Source: Candidatus Saccharimonadota bacterium (GTDB lineage Bacteria; Patescibacteriota; Saccharimonadia; Saccharimonadales; Saccharimonadaceae). Taken from it: a stretch of DNA of 33,414 bases. The position numbers and the translations under genes were made by a program. The stretch lies in NCBI GenBank assembly GCA_017537745.1, contig JAFYKF010000008.1, positions 1 through 33,414 of the forward strand, in the 5' to 3' direction. The notes under the pieces are model-generated. The model had not been told where the DNA came from. It did no database searches and worked only from the letters and a program-made list of their open reading frames with translations. Positions within the stretch are counted from its first letter, which is position 1, and each line of letters starts with the position of its first letter. This document shows, piece after piece, positions 8,178 through 13,962 of the stretch.

Positions 8178-9424
8178 ATGACGACGGCGATCTTTTCGCC
8201 GAGGTAAATAGCTTTCTTATTGCCACGATATTCGTTGGTGCCGAGGAATAGACCCTCTGTCATGAGTTTGGCTGGGCCGTCAACCTGTTTGACAAGCTGG
8301 CGCTCAACACTGGTAGTAGGTATCGCATTCTGCTCCGGTAGATGATAAATAGAAGCCATTTCGACACTATTTAGGATGTTTTTATGTAGCTTTGTCGGGA
8401 AGAAACGAAAAGTATAATCTGTACAGAGTTTTTTGGTATCTTTAAGCATATTGACCTGGAAACCGTTAAATTGAGTGGTGTCAAACTGTGAAAAAGCGCT
8501 AATAACACCGCCTAAAATCGCATCTGAGCGGGCTTTGTCTTCGGAGCTTGCCACAATGCGGATTAGGGTTTCAAACGCAGGATAGCGCATCTTAGAATTG
8601 ATGGCATTGATTTTATCTTGATCGATGTTGTTAATCTGTTTGATTTCTTCTTTTTTCTCATGCATTTCTGGCACTTCGAAAGGGGCGCGGATAACATCGA
8701 TGACTGTTTGCCCAATTCCGGCACCACCGATAGTCTTTTTGGTTTCTTTACCAGATTGGATTAGTTTGATTTGGGATTTGCCGGCTTCGGACCAACTTTT
8801 GTGAGCAGGACGGAACAAAATTTGTACAGCTGCACCTTCGTTTTTGTTCAGGTTAGTGATTGCGTTTAGAATCGCCATGGAGGCATCACGCTTAGTATCT
8901 TCGTAAGTAGCGATAGGCAGATAGTAATCTTTAGATAGGTTTAATTCGGCACCAGAGATGGTGCTAGTGTCTATGCTGCCCTCAAAGATGTTTTCTTCGT
9001 CCTTCTCCTCAAGACGGGCTGTTGGATAGGCGGACTGGACGGCCTGTTTAACTACCTCTGTTAATTTGGCTGGCACTACGGCGTAATAATGGATAAAGCC
9101 ATTCGCAGCGATAATTTCAAAGGAAAAATGTTGTTGCCCATAGAGGCGGGCCTTGCGCCCTTTGGTGATTGTGGAAGCAAGAATGGAGTACATGGTCTGA
9201 GTTTTAGAGATTGCTTCGCTTGCAATATCGCGCTCATCGCGACTGCTACCAGCACTAACGTCATCAGTGGAGGGTGGCAAATGGATTAGGAGTGGCTTCA
9301 TCTTAAGACTGCGTTCGTATTTTTTGGCTTTTTTGAGTTTTCTAAGATGTGCGGCAGCAAAAAGCGAAATAATCAAGATGACCGCAGAGGCGACGATAAT
9401 TGCTACCACCCAAGGTTCCATCAT
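8060..9424 (-). CDS. type IV secretion/conjugation-type ATPase, N-terminal part (frame broken near 8200)
   Basis: The protein begins with a single N-terminal membrane helix (about residues 5-26), then a basic stretch and a ~380-residue mixed alpha/beta region of the kind found ahead of the ATPase domain in CPR TraD/VirB4-like proteins. Homology should stop at YRGNKKAIYL; the following residues (GEKIAVV and onward to the stop at 8060) are an out-of-frame read of the ATPase coding strand. A 6-bp hairpin CGGCGA/TCGCCG sits exactly at the break, which could favour a real indel or a sequencing error. Translation is coupled to the upstream gene: its TGA stop overlaps the ATG (ATGA). Confidence 0.8.
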   Translation of the reverse strand: MMEPWVVAIIVASAVILIISLFAAAHLRKLKKAKKYERSLKMKPLLIHLPPSTDDVSAGSSRDERDIASEAISKTQTMYSILASTITKGRKARLYGQQHFSFEIIAANGFIHYYAVVPAKLTEVVKQAVQSAYPTARLEEKDEENIFEGSIDTSTISGAELNLSKDYYLPIATYEDTKRDASMAILNAITNLNKNEGAAVQILFRPAHKSWSEAGKSQIKLIQSGKETKKTIGGAGIGQTVIDVIRAPFEVPEMHEKKEEIKQINNIDQDKINAINSKMRYPAFETLIRIVASSEDKARSDAILGGVISAFSQFDTTQFNGFQVNMLKDTKKLCTDYTFRFFPTKLHKNILNSVEMASIYHLPEQNAIPTTSVERQLVKQVDGPAKLMTEGLFLGTNEYRGNKKAIYLGEKIAVVICTSSAKPVWVSPSSSKTLLFRICATAAASPLSIRTVML

Positions 9425-9834
9425 TTTGATTCACCCCCGTTGACGGCTGCCCTGAGGGCCTGATAATTATCCAAGCCGGCTTTTGCGTTACCTTCTTTAA
9501 AGAGGTCTTCTATTTCGCCGACTGCTTTTTTTGCGGTTTCATCAATTCCTTCTTTTTTCGGTGCGATATCTGTAGGATCGAAGACAAGTTTTGGTTCCTG
9601 TTCATCTGTTTTGGCTGGGGCGCTAGTTGGTGCCTCGGTGATTTCGAATGCCTCTTCCTCTGGTGGCATAAGTGGCGTTTCTTCGCTATCCGGATTAGAG
9701 GCGATGGTCGCATTGATTGCTTCCCCACCCATCTTCGACTGGTCGTGCTGAGGTTCTGGCATCCAATTCTCTGGCATTGGAGCGCCGATATCGGGAGTTT
9801 CTCCAGGGGTTTTTGGTTGTACTCTATTATCCAT
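9421..9834 (-). CDS. acidic, Pro-rich hypothetical protein of the secretion-ATPase operon
   Basis: A 137-residue protein with no recognised fold. The first 100 residues are rich in Pro, Glu, Asp and Ala and look disordered. A short, more ordered C-terminal helix (about 105-135, EIEDLFKEGNAKAGLDNYQALRA split by charged residues) follows. It has no signal peptide or membrane helix. It overlaps the ATPase start by ATGA, so the two products are probably made in fixed ratio and may interact. A TAAAAT -10 with a TGA extension lies only 6 nt before the ATG and no Shine-Dalgarno sequence is visible, suggesting a leaderless start. Confidence 0.8.
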   Translation of the reverse strand: MDNRVQPKTPGETPDIGAPMPENWMPEPQHDQSKMGGEAINATIASNPDSEETPLMPPEEEAFEITEAPTSAPAKTDEQEPKLVFDPTDIAPKKEGIDETAKKAVGEIEDLFKEGNAKAGLDNYQALRAAVNGGESK

Positions 9835-9840
9835 ATGCTT

Positions 9841-9849
9841 ATTTTATCA
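9841..9849 (-). promoter_or_regulatory. extended -10 promoter giving a leaderless start for the 9421-9834 gene
   Basis: The minus strand reads TGATAAAAT and then 6 nt to ATG. The expected transcription start falls on or next to the A of the start codon. No clear -35 is visible. Confidence 0.5.
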
Positions 9850-9852
9850 CAC

Positions 9853-10206
9853 TTACATTCGTTTTGCTACTAAAAATTCAGCTAAAAATAGAAAAGTTAG
9901 GATGAGCGCCATTGTCCAGAGGTTAATTGCGCCAAATGAGCGAGCCATAAGGACCATAATTGGGCCAAACGCGAGTACTGCAGAATAGAGGTAATCTTTG
10001 CCAACTAAAGTGGTCTTTTTAAAGGCGAGGCGATAAAAAGCCATCAAGCCGAGCGTGATGGCACCAAAGAGTGAAACATACAATGTTGTAAAAAATAATA
10101 AAACACCGAAAGGACCAATTTCCGTCGGTGATGTTACGTTTAGCATCAATGTTAAAGCTGCGAGTCCGATGATGCTGATTGTGATGATAATGCGGTTATG
10201 CTTCAT
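9853..10206 (-). CDS. small polytopic membrane protein
   Basis: A 117-residue protein with about four hydrophobic segments (near 6-25, 34-58, 75-95 and 95-112) joined by short loops, and a basic loop FKKTTLVGKD in the middle. No known family is recognised. It precedes the acidic protein and the secretion ATPase by 18 bp and so may be part of that membrane machinery. A TATAAT with TG extension stands 6 nt before the ATG and there is no Shine-Dalgarno sequence, pointing to a leaderless transcript. A longer transcript could also arrive from the structured region upstream. Confidence 0.75.
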   Translation of the reverse strand: MKHNRIIITISIIGLAALTLMLNVTSPTEIGPFGVLLFFTTLYVSLFGAITLGLMAFYRLAFKKTTLVGKDYLYSAVLAFGPIMVLMARSFGAINLWTMALILTFLFLAEFLVAKRM

Positions 10207-10212
10207 AGCTTC

Positions 10213-10221
10213 ATTATATCA
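10213..10221 (-). promoter_or_regulatory. extended -10 promoter, leaderless start of the small membrane protein gene
   Basis: The minus strand reads TGATATAAT, then 6 nt, then ATG. Start of transcription is predicted at the start codon. Confidence 0.55.
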
Positions 10222-10229
10222 CACTTTCT

Positions 10230-10606
10230 GATTTTGCCCCCAAGTATTATTGTGGGGGAAGGCGAAGTGGGTTATCTGGCACTATATAAATCAACTATTG
10301 GCCACAACCCTGCTTCGCGTTTCCCTTTTGACCGCTTCACGCTAGGTGAAGCATAGGTCCTTATTACTTATAATCTTTCGTTCTGTTTTTGTCGTTTTTG
10401 TGTTATGAGAAGGTGCTAGCGAAAGATTTAGTAATGCGCTCAACGCGACTTTGTTTCGCGGAGCTCTAGGTAATTCCTATTAATTGTAATTTATGGCTAG
10501 AAATTACCTTTTCGCCCGCCAAACTCTACGTGCGTTTTTGTTTTTTCTTTTGATTTTTCATGTTAATGTCCTTTTGTTTTTAGTTTTTGTCTTAGTCATC
10601 TCGACT
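10230..10606 (-). ncRNA. candidate structured RNA or long structured leader (six consecutive hairpins)
   Basis: This gene-free stretch can fold into a row of separate stems. They are GGTAATT/AATTACC (10469-10475 with 10502-10508); CGCG plus GCTC/GAGC arms (10438-10464); a 15-bp stem of AATCTTTCG/CGAAAGATT extended by ATTACT/AGTAAT (10363-10380 with 10420-10435); GACC-GCTTCAC/GTGAAGC-GGTC (10330-10359); GCGAAG-GGGTT-TGGC with GCCA-AACCC-CTTCGC (10262-10318); and CCCCCA/TGGGGG (10237-10258). A promoter lies directly upstream on the minus strand. It does not match RNase P, tmRNA, SRP or any riboswitch I recognise. It may be a free RNA or the leader of the downstream membrane-protein operon. The strand is inferred from the promoter only. 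Confidence 0.5.
10526..10561 (-). CDS. possible 11-codon Lys/Arg-rich leader peptide
   Basis: MKNQKKKQKRT is preceded by AAAGGA at a good 7-nt spacing and lies at the start of the structured transcript. Another tiny open frame (10558-10599, MTKTKTKNKRTLT) ends on it with an ATGA overlap but has no ribosome binding site. The content is what AT-rich DNA would give by chance, so the evidence is the spacing and the position only. If real it could couple translation to folding of the hairpins downstream. Confidence 0.25.
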   Translation of the reverse strand: MKNQKKKQKRT

Positions 10607-10612
10607 ACTTTC

Positions 10613-10641
10613 ATATTAGCATAAGTCTGATAAAAAAGCAA
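10613..10641 (-). promoter_or_regulatory. promoter of the structured RNA region
   Basis: On the minus strand TTGCTT (10636-10641) is 17 nt from TAATAT (10613-10618), which carries a TGC extension. Start is expected near 10606. Confidence 0.55.
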
Positions 10642-10654
10642 TAGTTTTGATCAA

Positions 10655-10777
10655 CTATTTTAATGTATTTTTTACAACATATGCCCCTATTCCCCTCTGT
10701 TCTAATAATTTATTCAAATTGTTGTATTTTTTACAATATAACATGCATTTTGGACAGAAATTTGTTTTGTTTTTCAT
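10655..10777 (-). CDS. possible 40-residue Cys-containing small protein
   Basis: The open frame begins MKNKTNFCPKCMLYCKKY and has a CPxC motif plus a third cysteine, a lysine-rich middle and a hydrophobic end, which is reminiscent of a small zinc-binding knuckle. No Shine-Dalgarno sequence or convincing promoter is seen, and base composition is as AT-rich as the surrounding spacer. It could be a decayed gene or chance. Confidence 0.2.
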   Translation of the reverse strand: MKNKTNFCPKCMLYCKKYNNLNKLLEQRGIGAYVVKNTLK

Positions 10778-10847
10778 AATAAACGATGCATTTTTGTGGT
10801 TTTTTGTTGGCCGTGATTTGCGCCGCCGTGTAGTATTTAACGTTCCG

Positions 10848-10876
10848 TGGTCTGGCCGTGGAACGGTCAGACCACA
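10848..10876 (+). other. near-perfect 13-bp hairpin
   Basis: GTGGTCTGGCCGT and ACGGTCAGACCAC enclose a 3-nt loop. As plus-strand RNA the single mismatch becomes a G-U pair, whereas as minus-strand RNA it is an A-C mismatch, so the structure fits a plus-strand transcript better. No T-tract follows. Confidence 0.5.
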
Positions 10877-10888
10877 GTCAGTCGTTTT

Positions 10889-11028
10889 GGAATATAAATT
10901 GGATAAATGGCGTATCCATTTTAATACATTTGGCAGTATTCTTCTCAAACGAACAAGTTCGTTTGAGTACGAAACTGCCTATGTATTAAAAATAAGCCTG
11001 GCGGCTTATTTTATCCAATTTATATTCC
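10889..11028. repeat. cloverleaf-like palindromic element next to tmRNA
   Basis: A perfect 19-bp inverted repeat (10889-10907 with 11010-11028) encloses three further stems: AAATGG/CCATTT (10905-10921), a long arm with ATACAT/ATGTAT, GGCAGT/ACTGCC and a perfect 11-bp tip CTCAAACGAAC/GTTCGTTTGAG (about 10924-10987), and AATAAGCC/GGCTTATT (10991-11010). The last doubles as the tmRNA terminator. No target-site duplication or transposase is seen. It could be a miniature mobile element or a converging-transcript terminator structure. Confidence 0.65.
10987..11013 (-). terminator. tmRNA terminator (bidirectional)
   Basis: On the minus strand AAAATAAGCC, loop GCCA, GGCTTATTTTT. The A-tail and T-tail make it work in both directions. 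It lies about 33 nt after the tmRNA CCA end. Confidence 0.7.
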
Positions 11029-11045
11029 CCCTAAATCTTATTCCG

Positions 11046-11399
11046 TGGTGGAGCTGCCGGATACTGCCTCCGGGTCCGAATTGCCACATGGATTTGAATC
11101 TACGTGCATAGTTTCCTGTTTCGTCTTGGCGGATATTGTTAGCTGCAGAAAACAAAACTAACAAATGCCATAGCCAATTTTCGTACTACCACTCGCTACT
11201 TTGACAGTCTTATTTCCGTTATATGATAATTTGCATTCTACGGAACCTCAAATACAAACCAGCCTACAAATAATTAGGCATAAGCAGGCATGTATGCAAC
11301 ATGCGCTACATTAGTGTTTTCAGCACTTATTTAATACTTACGGTATTCAATCGGCACGCATCAAATCTGTTAACGATCCGTCTAAGCTTTGTCAGCCCC
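11046..11399 (-). ncRNA. ssrA: transfer-messenger RNA (tmRNA)
   Basis: tmRNA rescues ribosomes stalled on broken mRNAs and tags the unfinished protein for degradation. The gene begins GGGGCTGACAAAGC and ends CAGCTCCACCA; GGGGCTG pairs with CAGCTCC to form the alanine acceptor stem, and CCA is encoded. The message-like part starts at GCT (11322-11324) and encodes AENTNVAHVAYMPAYA before a TAA stop (11274-11276). The T-arm position holds CCGGA/TCCGG with a 7-nt loop GGCAGTA instead of the usual TTCRANY loop. A TTCAAAT motif occurs in a separate hairpin about 40 nt further upstream. Length (about 354 nt) is typical. It is flanked by a TATAAT promoter and a terminator. Confidence 0.93.
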
Positions 11400-11409
11400 A
11401 ACTGGTTTT

Positions 11410-11438
11410 ATTATATCATAATTGCTTAAGATAAACAA
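11410..11438 (-). promoter_or_regulatory. tmRNA promoter
   Basis: On the minus strand TTGTTT (11433-11438) is 17 nt from a perfect TATAAT (11410-11415), with TGA just before it. Start is expected a few nucleotides before the mature 5' end at 11399. Confidence 0.75.
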
Positions 11439-11449
11439 GGAGAAATTCA

Positions 11450-11494
11450 GATAAAAGAAAGAAGGTCGGCTAACTGCGAGGAAACCGACCTTCT
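11450..11494 (-). terminator. intrinsic terminator of the candidate small RNA
   Basis: A perfect 10-bp GC-containing stem (AGAAGGTCGG/CCGACCTTCT) with a 15-nt loop, followed on the minus strand by TTCTTTTAT. The plus-strand side lacks a good T-tract. Confidence 0.7.
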
Positions 11495-11568
11495 TATAAG
11501 TAGAGTGTGGAGTTATTTTGGCTATATTTTTGTTTTGACCTTTTGAATAATTTTTTTATTCAAAAGCT
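11450..11568 (-). ncRNA. candidate small RNA (~118 nt) between a consensus promoter and a terminator
   Basis: A consensus promoter predicts a start near 11568. The first nucleotides form a hairpin CTTTTGAATAA/TTATTCAAAAG (11540-11566). About 45 nt of unstructured A/C-rich sequence follows, including AACTCCACACTC. The transcript ends in a strong terminator AGAAGGTCGG/CCGACCTTCT (11460-11469 with 11485-11494) followed by TTCTTTT. There is no ATG-initiated frame of note. It may be an independent sRNA, or an attenuated distal promoter for tmRNA, which lies 50 nt beyond. The AACTCC stretch is complementary to GGAGTT at several ribosome binding sites in this window, which is only suggestive. Confidence 0.55.
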
Positions 11569-11574
11569 ACCTCT

Positions 11575-11603
11575 ATTATAGCGCGCGAAAATGCTCATGT
11601 CAA
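11575..11603 (-). promoter_or_regulatory. perfect-consensus sigma-70 promoter
   Basis: On the minus strand TTGACA (11598-11603), 17 nt, TATAAT (11575-11580). The stretch upstream of the -35 (GCAAAAAAGTATTGACA) nearly matches the upstream region of the 16S rRNA promoter. This suggests a highly active, possibly co-regulated, stable-RNA promoter. Confidence 0.85.
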
Positions 11604-11756
11604 TACTTTTTTGCAACTTTTTTGTACAATTTTCGCGAAGTTTTCCACAAGTAGCCATTGTTTTCCACAAGTAGATTTTTACATGAATTTTAAAAATAAA
11701 TTAAAAAAATGCTATTTTTGCTTAAGTTTTTTCGCTTCTGATAAATGGGTGTGGGG

Positions 11757-11785
11757 TTGCACTTTTTTATGGTATATGCTATCAG
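11757..11785 (+). promoter_or_regulatory. promoter of comM, predicted leaderless
   Basis: TTGCAC (11757-11762), 17 nt, TATCAG (11780-11785) with a TGC extension, then 7 nt to the ATG at 11793. No Shine-Dalgarno sequence is present. Confidence 0.5.
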
Positions 11786-11792
11786 AGTGCGC

Positions 11793-13307
11793 ATGATAAG
11801 TAAAATTTTTTCAGCAATACCATATGGCTTCGGTGGTAAAATGGTCGAGGTCGAGGGGGACATGAATAGGGGGCTTCCTGCTTTTAATATTGTAGGGATG
11901 GCAAACAAAACAATAAACGAGGCAAAAGAGCGGGTGCGCAGCGCAATAGTAAATTCGAGTTTTTCGTTCCCCGATCGTAAAGTAACAATTAATCTTGCAC
12001 CGGCAGATTTGTTAAAAGATGGGTCATATTTAGATTTACCAATCGCACTAGCCGTGATGTTGGTTTCGGGCCAGCTCATAAAGGCCGATGTTGAAAAACG
12101 TCTTTTTGTGGGTGAACTAGCATTGGATGGAAAGCTCCGTCCAGTTAAAGGTATCATCAACATCCTCGAGGTAGCAAAAGAGGCTGGGATGCAAGAAGTA
12201 TATTTGCCCATCAAAAATTTAGCCCAAGCCTCGCTAGTAAAAGGTATCACTATCTACGGCGTAAATACACTCCAAGATTTATTTCTGGCGCTCAAAAAAC
12301 AGCTTGTTTTGCGTAGCGCGAATGAAATTATTGGTGACCAAGATTCGGACAAAAATAAGTTAGTTGGGCCAATTTTGGACCATGTTAGGGGACAAAAGAC
12401 AGCCAAGCGTGCTATGGAAATTGCAATAGCTGGACACCATAATATTTTGATTTCTGGGCCACCAGGAGCTGGAAAAACATTATTGGCACGAGCAGCGGCG
12501 AACTTATTGCCAACTTTATCACCGGAGGAAAAGGTAGCAATAACTAAAGTGTATTCGCTGGCCGGAATGACAACAGATATAATAATCGAGAATCGTCCGT
12601 TTAGAAGTCCACACCATACAGCAAGCGCGACTTCTATTATTGGCGGCGGGGCGGCAGCTATTCCAGGAGAGATTTCATTAGCACATAAGGGTGTGTTGTT
12701 CTTAGATGAGTTGCCAGAATTTCAAAGATCCGTGCTGGAAGCGTTGAGACAACCACTAGAGGACAGATTAATTACTATTTCGCGGGCAAATCGAAAGAGC
12801 GCTTATCCAGCAGATTTTATGCTAATTGCGACCATGAATCCTTGCCCTTGCGGTTATTTGGGCGACCCGACACACGAATGCAAATGCACCGAGCAACAGA
12901 TTCAAAATTACCAGAAAAAACTATCGGGGCCGCTACTAGACCGAATTGATATGTATATAAGTGTAGAAAGGGTTGAGAACGTGGATTTAAGAAAAGAGTT
13001 ACCGGACTCGTCGAATGAACATTTGGCTACCAAAGAGGCTATCAAAAGAGCAATTCTAAGACAACAAGCAAGATACCAGCGTGACGGATTCTTTAATGCT
13101 TCCCTGTCGTCATTCGAGGTATCTCAGAAACTAAAGATGGAGCCGGCAGCAGAAACGCTGTTGGCGGATGCCTCCGAAAGGCTTAATTTATCGGCAAGAG
13201 CGTATTTTAAAGCGATTAAGGTAGCACAGACAATCGCGGATTTGGAAGGAGCGTCAGTAATCAGCGCTAGCTATTTGGCTGAAGCGTTAACCTATCGCAA
13301 AAGGTAA
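11793..13307 (+). CDS. comM: ComM/YifB family AAA+ ATPase (Mg-chelatase-like)
   Basis: ComM is a hexameric AAA+ helicase that drives branch migration during integration of transformed DNA. The 504-residue protein has the N-terminal ring-opening-like domain (GLPAFNIVGMANKTINEAKERV, about 28-50 in spaced form), Walker A GPPGAGKT, HHTASATSIIGGG, Walker B VLFLDE, a Cys-rich CPCGYLGDPTHECKC segment and the Mg-chelatase C-terminal domain (LSARAYFKAIKVAQTIADL). The start at ATG 11793 (MISKIFSAIPYGF) fits family N-termini; an in-frame ATG at 11745 is further upstream but precedes the predicted promoter -10. The gene fits the natural competence shown or inferred for Saccharibacteria. It is monocistronic; infC downstream has its own promoter. 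Confidence 0.93.
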   Translation: MISKIFSAIPYGFGGKMVEVEGDMNRGLPAFNIVGMANKTINEAKERVRSAIVNSSFSFPDRKVTINLAPADLLKDGSYLDLPIALAVMLVSGQLIKADVEKRLFVGELALDGKLRPVKGIINILEVAKEAGMQEVYLPIKNLAQASLVKGITIYGVNTLQDLFLALKKQLVLRSANEIIGDQDSDKNKLVGPILDHVRGQKTAKRAMEIAIAGHHNILISGPPGAGKTLLARAAANLLPTLSPEEKVAITKVYSLAGMTTDIIIENRPFRSPHHTASATSIIGGGAAAIPGEISLAHKGVLFLDELPEFQRSVLEALRQPLEDRLITISRANRKSAYPADFMLIATMNPCPCGYLGDPTHECKCTEQQIQNYQKKLSGPLLDRIDMYISVERVENVDLRKELPDSSNEHLATKEAIKRAILRQQARYQRDGFFNASLSSFEVSQKLKMEPAAETLLADASERLNLSARAYFKAIKVAQTIADLEGASVISASYLAEALTYRKR

Positions 13308-13315
13308 ATTATCTC

Positions 13316-13344
13316 TTGCATTTTGGAGTGATGTTTGGTATAAT
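13316..13344 (+). promoter_or_regulatory. promoter of the infC-rpmI-rplT-rpmB operon
   Basis: TTGCAT (13316-13321), 17 nt, TATAAT (13339-13344). Start is expected near 13351, leaving about 30 nt of leader with a GAAAGGA ribosome binding site before the infC start. Confidence 0.85.
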
Positions 13345-13379
13345 TGTGACAGGTTAATTCAAGAGAAGAAAGGACTACT

Positions 13380-13898
13380 ATCAAAAACTCATCACACACC
13401 CGGCTAAACTCAGAGATTCGTTATCCGGAGGTACGCGTTATTGGAGAGAGTGGTGAGCAGCTTGGCATTATGTCGAGCAAAGAGGCCCAGATTCTTGCGA
13501 GGCAACAGGGAGTGGACTTAGTGGAGATTGCCGCTAATGCCAATCCGCCGGTCGTTAAAATTATTGATTGGGGTAAATTCCAATATCAAAAAATGAAAGA
13601 AGAGGCAAAAAACCGCAAAAAAGCGCGTGAAAAACAGTCAGATTTGAAACAAATGAAGATTGGCCTCAAAATTTCAGATAACGACCTTAACATTAAAGTT
13701 CGCAAAATGCGTGAATTTGTCGATGATGGCGACAGAGTGAAGATTATGATTGTACTTCGCGGTCGCGAGATGGCGCACAAAGAGCTCGGACAAGAACTAT
13801 TGAATAAAGTCCTGGGGCTAATGGGTGACGACATTGTATCAGAAGGCAAAACACAGTGGAGCGGACGCAACCTGTCGGTACAGGTACGAAAGAAGTAA
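13380..13898 (+). CDS. infC: translation initiation factor IF-3 (ATC start codon)
   Basis: IF-3 binds the 30S subunit, checks initiator tRNA and start codons and prevents premature subunit joining. The conserved N-terminal domain (RLNSEIRYPEVRVIGESGEQLGIMSS split across residues 8-33) lies upstream of the first ATG (13470), so translation must begin earlier. The only start candidate with a ribosome binding site is ATC at 13380, 5 nt after GAAAGGACT. Non-AUG starts (AUU, AUC, AUA) are a known feature of infC and allow IF-3 to repress its own synthesis. The product is 172 residues, a usual length, with the C-terminal DDGDRVKIMIVLRGRE region intact. It leads an operon with L35, L20 and L28. Confidence 0.93.
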   Translation: MKNSSHTRLNSEIRYPEVRVIGESGEQLGIMSSKEAQILARQQGVDLVEIAANANPPVVKIIDWGKFQYQKMKEEAKNRKKAREKQSDLKQMKIGLKISDNDLNIKVRKMREFVDDGDRVKIMIVLRGREMAHKELGQELLNKVLGLMGDDIVSEGKTQWSGRNLSVQVRKK

Positions 13899-13962
13899 TT
13901 TCCTACTTCCTAGGCCTCCGATTGCACATTTAATACTAACTTTAAACTAAAGGAAAACCTAT

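Noticed and set aside
8190-8215. Programmed -1 frameshifting in the secretion ATPase
   Set aside because: The site GGC GAA AAG is not a proper two-codon slippery heptamer and the hairpin overlaps rather than follows it; an indel or sequence error is simpler.
10334-10352. GCTTCAC/GTGAAGC palindrome as a parS-like or operator site
   Set aside because: It does not match parS and fits better as one stem of the structured RNA region.
10647-11111. Plus-strand open frame of 154 codons next to tmRNA
   Set aside because: It runs through the palindromic element and into the tmRNA 3' end, has no ribosome binding site and shows no protein-like composition.
13899-13962. L20-type autoregulatory leader between infC and rpmI
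   Set aside because: The 64-bp spacer shows no convincing stem or pseudoknot.
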